Notes under the pieces: generated by a model
Database searches by the model: none
What the model was told of the DNA's origin: nothing
The model's input: only the letters and a program-made list of their open reading frames with translations
Part shown: piece after piece, positions 8,685 to 17,374 of the stretch
Position numbering within the stretch: position 1 is the stretch's first letter
Layout: every line of letters begins with the position of its first letter
Origin: Streptomyces venezuelae
GTDB lineage: Bacteria; Actinomycetota; Actinomycetes; Streptomycetales; Streptomycetaceae
Direction: 5' to 3'
DNA length: 64,000 bases
Assembly: GCF_008642315.1 (NCBI RefSeq)
Contig: NZ_CP029192.1
Location: forward strand, 7,130,001 to 7,194,000
Translations under genes and position numbers: made by a program

Positions 8685-9782
8685 TCACGGGGTCCGGGCC
8701 GTGGCGGCAGCCGGGATCCGGCCAGCCGGTGCGGGCGCGCCGGGCCCGAACCTGCGCCGGTAGCCGGACGGGCTGAGCCCCGTCTCGCGGCGCAGCCGGG
8801 CCCGCAGATTGGCGGCGGTGCCGAGGCCGCTGCGGTGCGCGACCACGTCGAGGCGTTCCTCGCCGCGCTCGATGAGTCGGCAGGCCAGCGCCACGCGCTC
8901 ACCGGTCAGCCAGGCCAGCGGGGTCGTGCCGAGCTGGGCGCGGAAGCGGCGGTGCAGGGTGGCGGGACTGACCCCGGCGCGCGCGGCGAGACCGGTCACG
9001 GTCACGGGATCGCCGAGCCGCTCCTGCGCCCAGGCGAGGACCGGGGCGAGGGACTCGTCCGGCACCGCGGGGACGGGCCGTTCGATGAACTGCCGCTGCC
9101 CGCCGTCGCGGTGGGCGGCGAACACGAGCCGCCTGCTCACGGAGTTGGCGACCTCCGCCCCGAAGTCCTTGCGCACGATGTGCAGACCGAGGTCGAGGGC
9201 GGCCGCACTGCCCGCCGCGGTGAGGATGTCGCCGTCGTCCACGAACAGCACGTCGGGTTCGAGCTGCACGGCCGGAAACCGCTCACGGAAGGAGTCGGCC
9301 CACTGCCAGTGCGCGGTGGCCCGCCGCCCGTCGAGCACCCCGGCCTCGGCGAGCGTGAACGCCCCGCTGCAGAACCCCACCAGGCGGGCGCCCCGCGCGT
9401 GGGCGCGGCGGACGGCGTCGAGGACGGCGGGGCGGCGCGGCACGTCGGTGTCCGGCCGGTTGGGCACGATCAGGGTGTCCGCGCGGTCGGCGGCGTCGAG
9501 TCCGGCCACGCCGGTGAGCGTGAAGAAGCCGTCCCGCATCAGGGTGCCGGGGGTGGGCGAGCAGAGCGTGAAGTCGTACAGGTCGCGGCCGAGTTCGGGT
9601 CGGCGCAGGCCGAACACCTCCGTCGCGCAGCCGAGCTCGAAGGGGTTGGAGTTCTCGTCGACGATGACGACGACGCGGTGCGGAGGCCGCGCGGCGGGCG
9701 AGTGCGCGGCGGGCGAGTGTGGGGTGAACGGGTGCGGGGTGAACGGGTGCGGGGTGACCGGGTGCGAGGATCCTTGCGTCAT
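8685..9782 (-). CDS. GlxA-type regulator: DJ-1/PfpI domain + AraC helix-turn-helix
   Basis: A 365-residue transcription factor. Residues ~35-210 form a DJ-1/PfpI-like amidase-fold sensor with the nucleophile-elbow Cys in GFCSGAFTLAEAG. Residues ~235-340 are an AraC-type double helix-turn-helix (VTGLAARAGVSPATLHRRFRAQLGTTP ... GLGTAANLRARLRRETGLSPSGYRRRF). The N-terminus, residues 7-31, consists of five pentapeptide repeats starting with His (HPVTP, HPFTP twice, HSPAA twice), encoded by a 15-base tandem repeat. The start ATG 9782 has a weak ribosome binding site and the repeats may vary between strains. It is divergent from the cupin gene (52-base gap) and precedes the ThDP enzyme gene, the likeliest targets. 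Confidence 0.85.
   Translation of the reverse strand: MTQGSSHPVTPHPFTPHPFTPHSPAAHSPAARPPHRVVVIVDENSNPFELGCATEVFGLRRPELGRDLYDFTLCSPTPGTLMRDGFFTLTGVAGLDAADRADTLIVPNRPDTDVPRRPAVLDAVRRAHARGARLVGFCSGAFTLAEAGVLDGRRATAHWQWADSFRERFPAVQLEPDVLFVDDGDILTAAGSAAALDLGLHIVRKDFGAEVANSVSRRLVFAAHRDGGQRQFIERPVPAVPDESLAPVLAWAQERLGDPVTVTGLAARAGVSPATLHRRFRAQLGTTPLAWLTGERVALACRLIERGEERLDVVAHRSGLGTAANLRARLRRETGLSPSGYRRRFGPGAPAPAGRIPAAATARTP
9691..9765. repeat. five 15-base tandem repeats inside the glxA-type gene
   Basis: Two copies of GCGGCGGGCGAGTGY (9691-9720) are followed by three of GGGGTGAMCGGGTGC (9721-9765). They are in phase with the gene, so each unit adds five residues to the N-terminus of the regulator without breaking the frame. 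Confidence 0.85.
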
Positions 9783-9834
9783 GTGCGATTTCTAGCACTC
9801 GTGGCAGGGGCGGGCCACGTCGCAGGATCACTGC

Positions 9835-10233
9835 ATGAACACCGAACCCATCGCTCTCGACCGGGCTTTCGCCTCCTTCGACGCCCTGTGGAGCCCTCGC
9901 ATCGTCACCTCCGTCAACGACTACGACGTCCGCGTCACCAAGGTCGAGGGCGCACACATCTGGCACGTCCACGACGACACCGACGAGTTCTTCCTCGTGG
10001 TCGACGGGGAGCTGCACATCGATCTGCGCGAGCCCGCGGGGGAGCGCCGGGTCACCCTCCGGCAGGGCTCCGTCTTCACCGTCCCGCGCGGCGTCGAGCA
10101 CCGGCCCCACGCCCCGGAGGGCGCCCGCATCCTCCTCTTCGAGCCCACCGGCACCCCGACGGTCGGCGACCGCCACGACGAGATCCCCGACCACGTGCAC
10201 GCGACGACGGGACGCCTATTCAAATTTGACTAG
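9835..10233 (+). CDS. single-domain cupin protein
   Basis: A 132-residue cupin_2-type beta-barrel. The first metal motif is visible as HVHDDTDEFFLVVDGELHI and the second as GSVFTVPRGVEHRP, giving His, His, Glu and His metal ligands. Cupins of this size act as small metalloenzymes, isomerases or ligand sensors, and sequence alone does not say which. The gene starts at ATG 9835 behind a modest AGGA site, is divergent from the GlxA-type regulator, and is followed after 10 bases by the VOC gene, so the two form an operon. Its last codons include an AT-rich palindrome. Confidence 0.8.
   Translation: MNTEPIALDRAFASFDALWSPRIVTSVNDYDVRVTKVEGAHIWHVHDDTDEFFLVVDGELHIDLREPAGERRVTLRQGSVFTVPRGVEHRPHAPEGARILLFEPTGTPTVGDRHDEIPDHVHATTGRLFKFD
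10220..10229. promoter_or_regulatory. AT-rich palindrome TCAAATTTGA at the cupin/VOC junction
   Basis: A perfect 10-base palindrome in a region that is otherwise over 70% GC, overlapping the last codons of the cupin gene (Phe-Lys-Phe-Asp-stop). It could be an operator for internal control of the VOC gene, but the coding sequence alone also explains it. Confidence 0.3.
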
Positions 10234-10243
10234 ACTGGGGCGC

Positions 10244-10945
10244 ATGCCCGAGAAGATGATTCCGCTCCTCCCGTGCCGCACCGTCCAGCCGGTGGTCGAC
10301 TTCTACACCGCCCTCGGCTTCGAGACGACCTTCTTCCAGAAGAGCCCCTATCCGTACGCCGTCGTCGAGCGCGGCCGCATCGAGCTGCAGTTCTTCGCCA
10401 TGAAGGAGTACGACCCCCAGCAGTCCTACTCCGGGTGCTACGTCGTCACCGACGACGTCGAGACGCTGTACGCCGCCTTCCGTGCCGGGCTCAAGGCGGC
10501 GTACGGCAGGATCCCCTCCCGCGGCCTGCCCCGCATCGGCCCGCTCAAGGACATGTCGTACGGCATGCGGCAGTTCCTGATGACCGACCCCGGCGGCAAC
10601 AGCATCCGCGTCGGGCAGCAGATCAGCGAGGACCAGTCGATGCGCCCCGTCCCCAAGGGGACCTTCGCGCGGGCCCTGCACATGGCCGACCTGTTCGTCG
10701 ACTCCAAGGAGGACCTGCCCGGCGCCGCGAAGATCATCGACAGGGCCCTCGGTCTCACCGACGAGCGCCCGACCCCCGAGCAGGAGCTGCGCCTCCTGGT
10801 CCTGCGCGCCGACCTCGCCCGCCGCCTCGGCGACGACGGCCTTGCGGACCGGCTCCTGGCCCGCGCCGCAGCCGTTCCGCTCGCCGACGCGGAGCGGGAG
10901 TCCGCGCGGGACGCCCTGGCGCGCCTGGCCGAGCTGCGGGAATAG
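10244..10945 (+). CDS. VOC-family (glyoxalase/bleomycin-resistance fold) protein with C-terminal helical extension
   Basis: A 233-residue protein whose first ~125 residues form one vicinal-oxygen-chelate module (IPLLPCRTVQPVVDFYTALGF at the start; FLMTDPGGNSIRVGQQ at the end), as in bleomycin-resistance proteins. The C-terminal ~100 residues are helical, with an Ala/Leu/Arg-rich TPR-like pattern (AARIIDRAL-type, EQELRLLVLRADLARRL). The start is ATG 10244, after CTGGGG and 10 bases past the cupin stop. It may bind a small molecule as a dimer; whether it confers resistance or is catalytic cannot be told. It ends 170 bases before the kdp leader. Confidence 0.75.
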   Translation: MPEKMIPLLPCRTVQPVVDFYTALGFETTFFQKSPYPYAVVERGRIELQFFAMKEYDPQQSYSGCYVVTDDVETLYAAFRAGLKAAYGRIPSRGLPRIGPLKDMSYGMRQFLMTDPGGNSIRVGQQISEDQSMRPVPKGTFARALHMADLFVDSKEDLPGAAKIIDRALGLTDERPTPEQELRLLVLRADLARRLGDDGLADRLLARAAAVPLADAERESARDALARLAELRE

Positions 10946-10975
10946 CGGCCGGCCCCCCTGGCGGACGTGGACAGG

Positions 10976-11027
10976 CACCCTCCGTATGAGAGCCGTCAAG
11001 ACGGCCGAACGCGCCGTATGGAGGGTG
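10976..11027 (+). promoter_or_regulatory. nested stem-loop in the kdp leader
   Basis: Arms CACCCTCC (10976-10983) and GGAGGGTG (11020-11027) can pair around a second hairpin GCCGT-CAAG-ACGGC (10992-11005). The direct repeat CCGTATG occurs just inside both outer arms. The structure lies 89-140 bases upstream of the first kdp-leader ORF, where an RNA switch or transcription-factor site would be expected. Confidence 0.45.
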
Positions 11028-11053
11028 TCAACGCCGGCCGTGGACGGCGAAAA

Positions 11054-11075
11054 GGGCGGTTACCTCTAACCGTCC
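11054..11075 (+). promoter_or_regulatory. inverted repeat CGGTTA-CCTC-TAACCG upstream of kdp
   Basis: The perfect six-base arms (11057-11062, 11067-11072) extend to nine pairs with one G-U (GGGCGGTTA/TAACCGTCC). It lies 41 bases before the first leader ORF. It is either an operator dyad or a leader hairpin; there is no T-run, so a terminator is less likely. Confidence 0.45.
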
Positions 11076-11115
11076 GAGCAACTACTGCACCATCCACTTC
11101 CTTCAGGAGCTCACG

Positions 11116-11199
11116 ATGGCCGACGTGGCCTTCGTCGTCACCACGCTCGCGGTCTTCGCGCTGGTGGCCCTCGTCGCCAAGGGGGTGACCAAGCTGTGA
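11116..11199 (+). CDS. 27-residue membrane peptide preceding kdpF
   Basis: ATG 11116 follows a good CAGGAG site and encodes [20 protein letters not shown] plus AKGVTKL: one hydrophobic helix with a short basic tail. The stop TGA overlaps the GTG of kdpF in a GTGA arrangement, the usual sign of translational coupling. It resembles KdpF in size and topology but not in sequence. It may be a second small stabilising subunit of the Kdp pump or a leader peptide whose translation controls kdpF. The product has not been seen; evidence is the start site, coupling and hydrophobicity. Confidence 0.65.
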   Translation: MADVAFVVTTLAVFALVALVAKGVTKL

Positions 11200-11285
11200 C
11201 CGCCGAGAACATCGTCGGCCTCGTCGTGGCCGTCGCCCTCCTTGGCTATCTCGTCCTCGCCCTCGTCTTCCCGGAGAGGTTCTGA
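11196..11285 (+). CDS. kdpF: KdpF, small subunit of the K+-transporting ATPase
   Basis: A 29-residue peptide from GTG 11196 with one membrane helix and the recognisable KdpF end [14 protein letters not shown]. KdpF is a lipid-like stabilising subunit that sits in the membrane next to KdpA and KdpB. It overlaps the preceding small ORF by four bases and ends eight bases before kdpA, so it is clearly part of the operon. Confidence 0.9.
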   Translation: MTAENIVGLVVAVALLGYLVLALVFPERF

Positions 11286-11293
11286 GTACGGAT

Positions 11294-12973
11294 ATGAGCC
11301 CCGTTCTTGCCGGTGTGCTCCAGCTGCTCGCCCTCGTGGCGGCGCTCGCCCTCGCATACCGACCGCTCGGCGACTACATGGCCCACGTCTACGGCTCGAA
11401 GAAGCACCTCCGTGCCGAGAAGTGGATCTACAGGGCCATCGGCGCCGACCCCGACACGGAGATGCGCTGGCCCGCGTACCTGCGCGGCGTCCTCGCCTTC
11501 TCCGCCGCCGGCGTCCTCTTTCTCTACCTGCTGCAGCGGCTCCAGGGCTCGCTGCCCGGCTCGCTGGGCTTCAAGTCCATCGATCCCGACCAGGCGTTCA
11601 ACACCGCGGCGTCGTTCGTCGCGAACACCAACTGGCAGTCGTACTCCGGCGAACAGGCCATGGGCCACGTCGTGCAGACCGGCGGCCTCGCCGTGCAGAA
11701 CTTCGTCTCCGCCGCCGTCGGCATCGCCGTCGCGGTGGCGCTGGTACGCGGCTTCGCACGGTCCCGCACGGGTGAGCTCGGCAACTTCTGGGCCGACCTC
11801 GTGCGCGGCACCGTCCGCATCCTGCTCCCGATCTCCGTGATCGGCGCGCTCGTCCTCGTCGCCTGCGGCGCCCTGCAGAACTTCTCCGGCATCCACGAGG
11901 TCGGGCAATTCCTGACTGGGCACAGCACGGGTGGCACGCAGCAGTGGAACGGCGGAGCCGTCGCCTCCCAGGAGGTCATCAAGGAGCTGGGCACCAACGG
12001 CGGCGGCTACTTCAACGCCAACTCCGCCCACCCCTTCGAGAACCCCAACGCGCTCTCGAACCTCTTCGAGATCTTCCTGATCCTGCTCATCCCGTTCGCG
12101 CTGACGCGGACCTTCGGCAGGATGGTCGGCTCCCTCCGGCAGGGCTACGCGATCCTCGCCACGATGGCGACGATCTGGCTCGGCTTCACCGCGCTGATGA
12201 TGTGGACCGAGTTCCACCACGGCGGCCCGGCCTTCGACCTCGCGGGCGGGGCGATGGAGGGCAAGGAGAACCGGTTCGGCATCGCGGGGTCGTCGATCTT
12301 CTCCGTGGCCACCACGCTCACCTCCACCGGCGCGGTGAACTCCTTCCACTCCTCGTACACCGGCTTCGGCGGCGGCATCCAGATGCTGGGCATGCAGCTC
12401 GGCGAGATCGCGCCCGGCGGCACCGGATCCGGCCTCTACGGCATGCTCGTCATGGCGATCATCGCCGTGTTCATCGCCGGACTGATGGTCGGCCGCACCC
12501 CCGAGTACCTCGGCAAGAAGATCGGCACCCGCGAGATCAAGCTGGCCGCCTGCTACATCCTCGTCACCCCGGCGCTCGTCCTCGGCTTCACGGCCGTCGC
12601 GATGGCCCTGCCCACACCGGGCGACTCCATGACGAACACCGGCGCGCACGGCTTCTCCGAGATCCTCTACGCCTACACCTCCGGGGCCAACAACAACGGT
12701 TCCGCCTTCGCGGGCCTGAACGCCGACACGCAGTGGTTCAACAGCACGATCGGGCTCGCGATGCTGCTCGGCCGCTTCCTGCCGATGGTGTTCGTCCTCG
12801 CGCTCGCCGGATCGCTGGCCGAGCAGCAGCCCGTCCCCAGGACGGCGGGCACCCTGCGCACCGAGAAGCCGCTCTTCACCGGTCTATTGGTCGGCACGAT
12901 CATGATCATCACCGGTCTGACCTATTTCCCCGCGCTCGCGCTGGGACCGCTTGCCGAGGGACTCGCAGCATGA
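11294..12973 (+). CDS. kdpA: KdpA, potassium-translocating subunit
   Basis: A 559-residue polytopic membrane protein, the full length for KdpA. It has the four selectivity-filter-type loops of the superfamily of K+ transporters, seen as [44 protein letters not shown] and [13 protein letters not shown]. It binds K+ from outside and passes it to KdpB through an intersubunit tunnel. Start ATG 11294. The stop overlaps the kdpB start (ATGA). Expression of such operons is normally induced by low K+ through KdpDE, but no kdpDE genes are in this window. Confidence 0.97.
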   Translation: MSPVLAGVLQLLALVAALALAYRPLGDYMAHVYGSKKHLRAEKWIYRAIGADPDTEMRWPAYLRGVLAFSAAGVLFLYLLQRLQGSLPGSLGFKSIDPDQAFNTAASFVANTNWQSYSGEQAMGHVVQTGGLAVQNFVSAAVGIAVAVALVRGFARSRTGELGNFWADLVRGTVRILLPISVIGALVLVACGALQNFSGIHEVGQFLTGHSTGGTQQWNGGAVASQEVIKELGTNGGGYFNANSAHPFENPNALSNLFEIFLILLIPFALTRTFGRMVGSLRQGYAILATMATIWLGFTALMMWTEFHHGGPAFDLAGGAMEGKENRFGIAGSSIFSVATTLTSTGAVNSFHSSYTGFGGGIQMLGMQLGEIAPGGTGSGLYGMLVMAIIAVFIAGLMVGRTPEYLGKKIGTREIKLAACYILVTPALVLGFTAVAMALPTPGDSMTNTGAHGFSEILYAYTSGANNNGSAFAGLNADTQWFNSTIGLAMLLGRFLPMVFVLALAGSLAEQQPVPRTAGTLRTEKPLFTGLLVGTIMIITGLTYFPALALGPLAEGLAA

Positions 12974-15069
12974 GCACAGACACCAAGGTGGACGTCCCCA
13001 CCGGCCACGAGCCCGCCGCCGGAGACTCCGGCAAGGTCGGCGCGGGCCTCTTCGACCCGGCCCAGCTCCTGAAGTCGCTGCCGGACGCCTTCCGCAAACT
13101 GAACCCGCGCGTGATGGTCAAGTCGCCCGTCATGTTCGTCGTCCTGATCGGCTCGGTGGTCACCACCGTGCTCGCGCTCAAGGACCCCGGGGACTGGTTC
13201 GGCTGGGCGATCACCGCCTGGCTCTGGCTGACCACGGTCTTCGCCAACCTCGCGGAGGCCGTCGCCGAGGGCCGCGGCAAGGCGCAGGCCGACACCCTGC
13301 GCAAGGCCAAGACCGACACCGTCGCCCGCCGCCTCACGGGCGCCGCCGAGGAGTCCGTGGCCGGCACCGAGCTGCGCATCGGCGACCTGGTCGTCTGCGA
13401 GGCCGGCGACATCATCCCCGGCGACGGTGACGTCGTCGAAGGCGTGGCCTCCGTCGACGAGTCCGCGATCACCGGCGAATCGGCCCCCGTCATCCGCGAG
13501 TCCGGCGGCGACCGCTCCGCCGTCACGGGCGGCACGAAGGTCCTCTCCGACCGCATCGTCATCAAGATCACGACGAAGCCGGGCGAGACGTTCATCGACC
13601 GCATGATCAACCTGGTCGAGGGCGCGGCCCGGCAGAAGACGCCCAACGAGATCGCCCTGAACATCCTCCTGGCGTCCCTCACCATCGTCTTCCTGCTCGC
13701 CGTCGTCACCCTCAAGCCCTTCGCGATCTACGCGGGCGCCGACGACCAGACCTCGCTGATCGTCCTCGCGGCGCTGCTCGTCTGTCTGATCCCGACGACC
13801 ATCGGCGCCCTGCTCTCCGCGATCGGCATCGCGGGCATGGACCGCCTGGTCCAGCGCAACGTCCTCGCCATGTCGGGAAGGGCCGTCGAGGCCGCGGGCG
13901 ACGTGTCGACGCTGCTCCTCGACAAGACGGGCACCATCACCCTCGGCAACCGCCGGGCCGCCGAGTTCCTGCCGGTGCGCGGCACGACCGCGGCCGAGGT
14001 CGCCGACGCCGCCCAGCTCTCCTCACTGGCCGACGAGACGCCCGAGGGCCGCTCCGTCGTCGTACTCGCCAAGGAGGAGTACGGCCTGCGCGAGCGCCAC
14101 CAGGGCGAGCTGACCGGCGCCGAGTGGGTGCCGTTCACCGCGCAGACCCGCATGTCCGGCGTGGACGTCGACGGACGCAAGGTGCGCAAGGGCGCGACCG
14201 GTTCGGTCATCGCCTGGGTGAAGGAACGCGGTGGCGAGGTCGCCGAGGACGCACAGGAGCTGGGCGGCCGGATCTCGCAGGCCGGCGGCACACCGCTGCT
14301 CGTGGCTCTGGAGGACGCCGACGGCCCGCGCGTCCTCGGAGTGATCCACCTCAAGGACGTCGTCAAGGAAGGCATGCGGGAACGGTTCGACGAACTGCGC
14401 CGCATGGGCATCAAGACCGTCATGATCACGGGTGACAACCCGCTGACCGCCAAGGCCATCGCGGACGAGGCCGGCGTGGACGACTTCCTCGCCGAGGCCA
14501 CGCCCGAGGACAAGATGGCGCTGATCAAGCGCGAGCAGGCGGGCGGCAAGCTGGTCGCGATGACGGGCGACGGCACCAACGACGCCCCCGCGCTCGCCCA
14601 GGCCGACGTCGGCGTCGCCATGAACACCGGCACCTCCGCCGCCAAGGAGGCCGGGAACATGGTCGACCTGGACTCCAACCCGACGAAACTCATCGAGATC
14701 GTCGAGATCGGCAAACAACTCCTCATCACCCGAGGGGCGTTGACGACCTTCTCGATCGCCAACGACGTCGCGAAGTACTTCGCGATCATCCCGGCGATGT
14801 TCGCGGTCGCCTATCCGTCGCTCGACAAGCTCAACATCATGAACCTGTCGTCGCCGGAGTCCGCGATCCTCTCCGCGGTCGTCTTCAACGCGCTGATCAT
14901 CGTCGCGCTCGTGCCGCTCGCCCTCAAGGGTGTCCGGTACCGGCCGATGAGCGCCGACAAGATGCTGCGGCGCAACCTCGGCCTCTACGGCCTGGGCGGG
15001 CTCGTCGCCCCGTTCATCGGCATCAAGATCATCGACGTACTCATCTCCCTCATCCCCGGCATTGGGTGA
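12970..15069 (+). CDS. kdpB: KdpB, P-type ATPase subunit
   Basis: A 699-residue P-type ATPase. All core motifs are intact: the actuator loop TGES, the phosphorylation loop DKTGTITLG (catalytic Asp), the hinge TGDNPLTA and [20 protein letters not shown]. The N-terminal region has a ~45-residue hydrophilic extension before the first membrane segment, longer than in E. coli. It hydrolyses ATP and drives K+ received from KdpA across the membrane. ATG 12970 overlaps the kdpA stop by four bases. Confidence 0.97.
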   Translation: MSTDTKVDVPTGHEPAAGDSGKVGAGLFDPAQLLKSLPDAFRKLNPRVMVKSPVMFVVLIGSVVTTVLALKDPGDWFGWAITAWLWLTTVFANLAEAVAEGRGKAQADTLRKAKTDTVARRLTGAAEESVAGTELRIGDLVVCEAGDIIPGDGDVVEGVASVDESAITGESAPVIRESGGDRSAVTGGTKVLSDRIVIKITTKPGETFIDRMINLVEGAARQKTPNEIALNILLASLTIVFLLAVVTLKPFAIYAGADDQTSLIVLAALLVCLIPTTIGALLSAIGIAGMDRLVQRNVLAMSGRAVEAAGDVSTLLLDKTGTITLGNRRAAEFLPVRGTTAAEVADAAQLSSLADETPEGRSVVVLAKEEYGLRERHQGELTGAEWVPFTAQTRMSGVDVDGRKVRKGATGSVIAWVKERGGEVAEDAQELGGRISQAGGTPLLVALEDADGPRVLGVIHLKDVVKEGMRERFDELRRMGIKTVMITGDNPLTAKAIADEAGVDDFLAEATPEDKMALIKREQAGGKLVAMTGDGTNDAPALAQADVGVAMNTGTSAAKEAGNMVDLDSNPTKLIEIVEIGKQLLITRGALTTFSIANDVAKYFAIIPAMFAVAYPSLDKLNIMNLSSPESAILSAVVFNALIIVALVPLALKGVRYRPMSADKMLRRNLGLYGLGGLVAPFIGIKIIDVLISLIPGIG

Positions 15070-15076
15070 CGCAGCC

Positions 15077-15745
15077 ATGAACAACTCCGTAGGAAACACC
15101 GCCCGGCTGATCGGCGCGGGCCTGCGCGCCCTGCTCGTCCTCACCGTCATCTGCGGCGTCCTCTACCCCCTCGCCGTGACCGGCGTCGCCCAGGCCCTCC
15201 TGCCCGGCAAGGCCAACGGCTCCGAGGTGACGGCGGACGGCAGGACCGTCGGCTCCGAACTCATCGGCCAGCGCTACGACCTGCCGCTGAAGAAGGGCCA
15301 GGAGACGGCAGATCCTGACCTCAAGTGGTTCCAGCCCCGCCCCTCCAACGGCCTCGGCGAGAACAGCGTCAACACCCAGTACAAGCTGCTCCTGTCCGGC
15401 GCCACCAACCTCTCCGGTGCCGACAAGGAACTGATCCGGCAGGTGAAGGACGCCAAGGCGGCCGTCATTGAGGACAACTCCACCCCCGGGCACCGGATCA
15501 GCCCCTCGGACGTGCCCGCCGACGCGGTCACCTCCTCCGGCTCCGGCCTCGACCCGCACATCTCCCCGGAGTACGCGGATCTCCAGGTCCGTCGCGTGGC
15601 CGCCGAGAACCACCTGTCCGTACGACAGGTCCAGAAGCTGGTCGACGACCACACCGACGGGCGCACCCTCGGCTTCATCGGCGAGCCGCGCGTCAACGTC
15701 CTCCAGCTCAACATCGCCCTCGGGGAACTCACCGGCAAGGGATGA
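15077..15745 (+). CDS. kdpC: KdpC, stabilising subunit
   Basis: A 222-residue protein with one N-terminal membrane helix (LLVLTVICGVLYPLAVTGVAQ) and a soluble domain with family motifs GSELIGQ, WFQPRPS, DLQVRRVAAEN and LNIALGEL. KdpC assists KdpB in nucleotide use and holds the complex together. The start is ATG 15077, seven bases after kdpB; upstream in-frame alternatives lack a good start codon. The operon ends here. The next gene is convergent, and a weak GACCGG/CCGGTC dyad (15744-15777) fills the gap. Confidence 0.95.
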   Translation: MNNSVGNTARLIGAGLRALLVLTVICGVLYPLAVTGVAQALLPGKANGSEVTADGRTVGSELIGQRYDLPLKKGQETADPDLKWFQPRPSNGLGENSVNTQYKLLLSGATNLSGADKELIRQVKDAKAAVIEDNSTPGHRISPSDVPADAVTSSGSGLDPHISPEYADLQVRRVAAENHLSVRQVQKLVDDHTDGRTLGFIGEPRVNVLQLNIALGELTGKG

Positions 15746-15777
15746 CCGGACGGCCCGGCGGCCCGGAGGGGCCGGTC

Positions 15778-16134
15778 TCAGGGCGCCGGGTCCGCGTCCC
15801 CCAGTACCGTTCGGATGAACTCCTCGGCGCCCGAGATCTGCTCCGCGTCGATCTCCACCTCCTTGCCGTCCGGGTGCCGGACGACGATGGAGAGGTTCGC
15901 GCGCCGCTGCTTGATCCAGAGCTGCGCGGACGCCACCAGCGCGGCGACCGTGCCGCTGCTGACGGTGGTCAGGACCAGCTCCGACACGGTCCCCATCTGG
16001 CCGGGCTCCGGCGTTCCGCCCGCGAGCCGGACCCGGCCCCGCAGGTCGTCCTCCCGCTGCAGCCAGGCGTGCAGATCCCGCACCAGCGCCGTGTCGGACC
16101 CCGCCGGGCCCGCCACCTCGATCAGTACCGACAT
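15778..16134 (-). CDS. EACC1-like protein (effector-associated constant component 1)
   Basis: A 118-residue protein with the layout of EACC1: an N-terminal strand, then LHAWLQREDDLRGRVRL, PEPGQMG, a small hydrophobic helix (LTTVSSGTVAALVASAQLWI), the basic QRRANLSI and a closing strand VRHPDGKEVEID. EACC1 proteins are known from counter-invader (conflict) systems in multicellular actinobacteria, where they usually neighbour caspase- or trypsin-like proteases. Here the nearest caspase gene is 7.4 kb away, across the sugar-phosphate locus. The start is ATG 16134, behind GGGAGGGG. It is divergent from glucokinase with a 126-base gap. Identification is by pattern, without a profile search. Confidence 0.75.
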   Translation of the reverse strand: MSVLIEVAGPAGSDTALVRDLHAWLQREDDLRGRVRLAGGTPEPGQMGTVSELVLTTVSSGTVAALVASAQLWIKQRRANLSIVVRHPDGKEVEIDAEQISGAEEFIRTVLGDADPAP

Positions 16135-16260
16135 GACATCACCGCATCCCCTCCCGCGTCGTGCGTACGCGTCCGCATGGACGTCTCTCATACTGTGCCC
16201 CACGACAACTCGGTCCGTACGGGGGAGAATTGGGCCGACCCGAGACGAAGTGGTGAGGCA

Positions 16261-17295
16261 GTGCGCACAGCGGTGGCCGCGTTCGACGTGGGTGGTACCA
16301 ATTCCCGGCTGCGCGGCGGCTGGGCCGGCGAGCCGGAGTACACGGAGCGGAAGGTGCGGACCGCCGACTTCCCGTCGCTTGGGGACCTCGTGACCGCCTC
16401 CCTCGGCGAGGCGGGCCTGCGCCCCGAGGCCGTGGTGCTCGCGGTCGCGGGACGCGTCCCCGCGCACGGCGACGTACAGATGACCAACCTGCCGCACTGG
16501 CCGCTGTTCGAGAGCGCCGCGTTCGCGGCCGAACACGGCATCCGGCTCCGCGTCGTGAACGACATGACGGCGACCGCGCACGGCATGGCGGACCTCGGAC
16601 CGGACGAGGTGCGGCCGCTCACCCACCACGACGCCGCCGCCCGCGCGGACGAACTCCTCGCGGTCTCCGTGGGCAGCGGCGTCGGCAGCGCCCTCCTCGA
16701 CGGGCAGGGGGCGGTGCGCACGTCCGAGTCGGGACACGTCACGTGGCAGCCGGTGGACGCGTTCGAGGCGGGATACCTCGACTTCCTCAGGTCCGGGAGC
16801 GCAGGGGTCGTCACCGTCGAGGAGTCCATCGGAGGGCTCCGCGGCTTCGACCGGATGTACGACTACGTGTGTCACGCGGCGCCGCCCACCCCCGAACTGC
16901 ACGCCAGGGTGACCGAGGCGCGCGGGACGGGCGCCCCCGTCGCGCCGCTGATCACCGCGGCGGCGCTGGCCGGCGACCCCCGCGCCCGCGAGGTCGTCCG
17001 GCTGTTCGCCGCCGTCTTCGGCCAGTACCTGCGCGGTCTCGTCCTGGTGTGCCTGCCCGCGGGCGGCGTCGTCACCCTCACGAGCGGGGTGCTGCAGGCG
17101 CCAGGGGTCGCGGAGTTCCTGTGCGCGCGGACGGCGTTCCTGGACCGCTTCATCAGCCCGGGCGCCTGCCACCACGACCTGCTCGCCGAGGTCCCTGTCC
17201 GCCTCGCCCTCGACCCGCTGGTGGGCGTGCGGGGCGCCTACCGCCTGGCGACGCGGGACGCGCTCGGGGAGGGGCCGCGGGACCAGAGGTTCTAG
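16261..17295 (+). CDS. Glk-type glucokinase
   Basis: A 344-residue hexokinase-fold sugar kinase of the Glk (not ROK) family. Motifs: the phosphate-1 loop DVGGTNSRL, the substrate region MTNLPHWPL, the catalytic Asp in NDMTATAHGM, the phosphate-2 loop SVGSGVGSAL and SESGHVTW, where Glk enzymes have an EGGH. The usual zinc CXCGXXGC motif of ROK kinases is absent. It phosphorylates glucose to glucose-6-phosphate with ATP. GTG 16261 was chosen because family proteins begin RTAVAAFDVGGTN; the ribosome binding site GTGAGG is close to it. It is convergent with G6P dehydrogenase, which would use its product. Confidence 0.85.
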   Translation: MRTAVAAFDVGGTNSRLRGGWAGEPEYTERKVRTADFPSLGDLVTASLGEAGLRPEAVVLAVAGRVPAHGDVQMTNLPHWPLFESAAFAAEHGIRLRVVNDMTATAHGMADLGPDEVRPLTHHDAAARADELLAVSVGSGVGSALLDGQGAVRTSESGHVTWQPVDAFEAGYLDFLRSGSAGVVTVEESIGGLRGFDRMYDYVCHAAPPTPELHARVTEARGTGAPVAPLITAAALAGDPRAREVVRLFAAVFGQYLRGLVLVCLPAGGVVTLTSGVLQAPGVAEFLCARTAFLDRFISPGACHHDLLAEVPVRLALDPLVGVRGAYRLATRDALGEGPRDQRF

Positions 17296-17374
17296 GGCCT
17301 GTCGGAAGCCCCGCCTGCCCCCCTCCGGGCGGACGGCGGGACAGGTCGGGGCGGACGACGGGACAGGTCCTAGA
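17291..17374. terminator. bidirectional stem-loop spanning the stop codons of glucokinase and zwf
   Basis: TCTAGGGCCTGTC (17291-17303) pairs with GACAGGTCCTAGA (17362-17374) with one mismatch. The arms contain the TAG stop of both convergent genes. The loop holds a 21-base tandem repeat with one difference (17327-17347, 17349-17369). The element resembles the one after the GH31 gene and probably terminates both transcripts. Confidence 0.6.

Noticed and set aside
10976..11027. Cloverleaf-like structure before kdp considered as a tRNA
   Set aside because: No T-arm TTC motif, no anticodon arm and no acceptor stem of the right length.
10946..11115. c-di-AMP (ydaO) riboswitch upstream of kdp
   Set aside because: The conserved ydaO segments could not be found by eye; only generic stems are visible.
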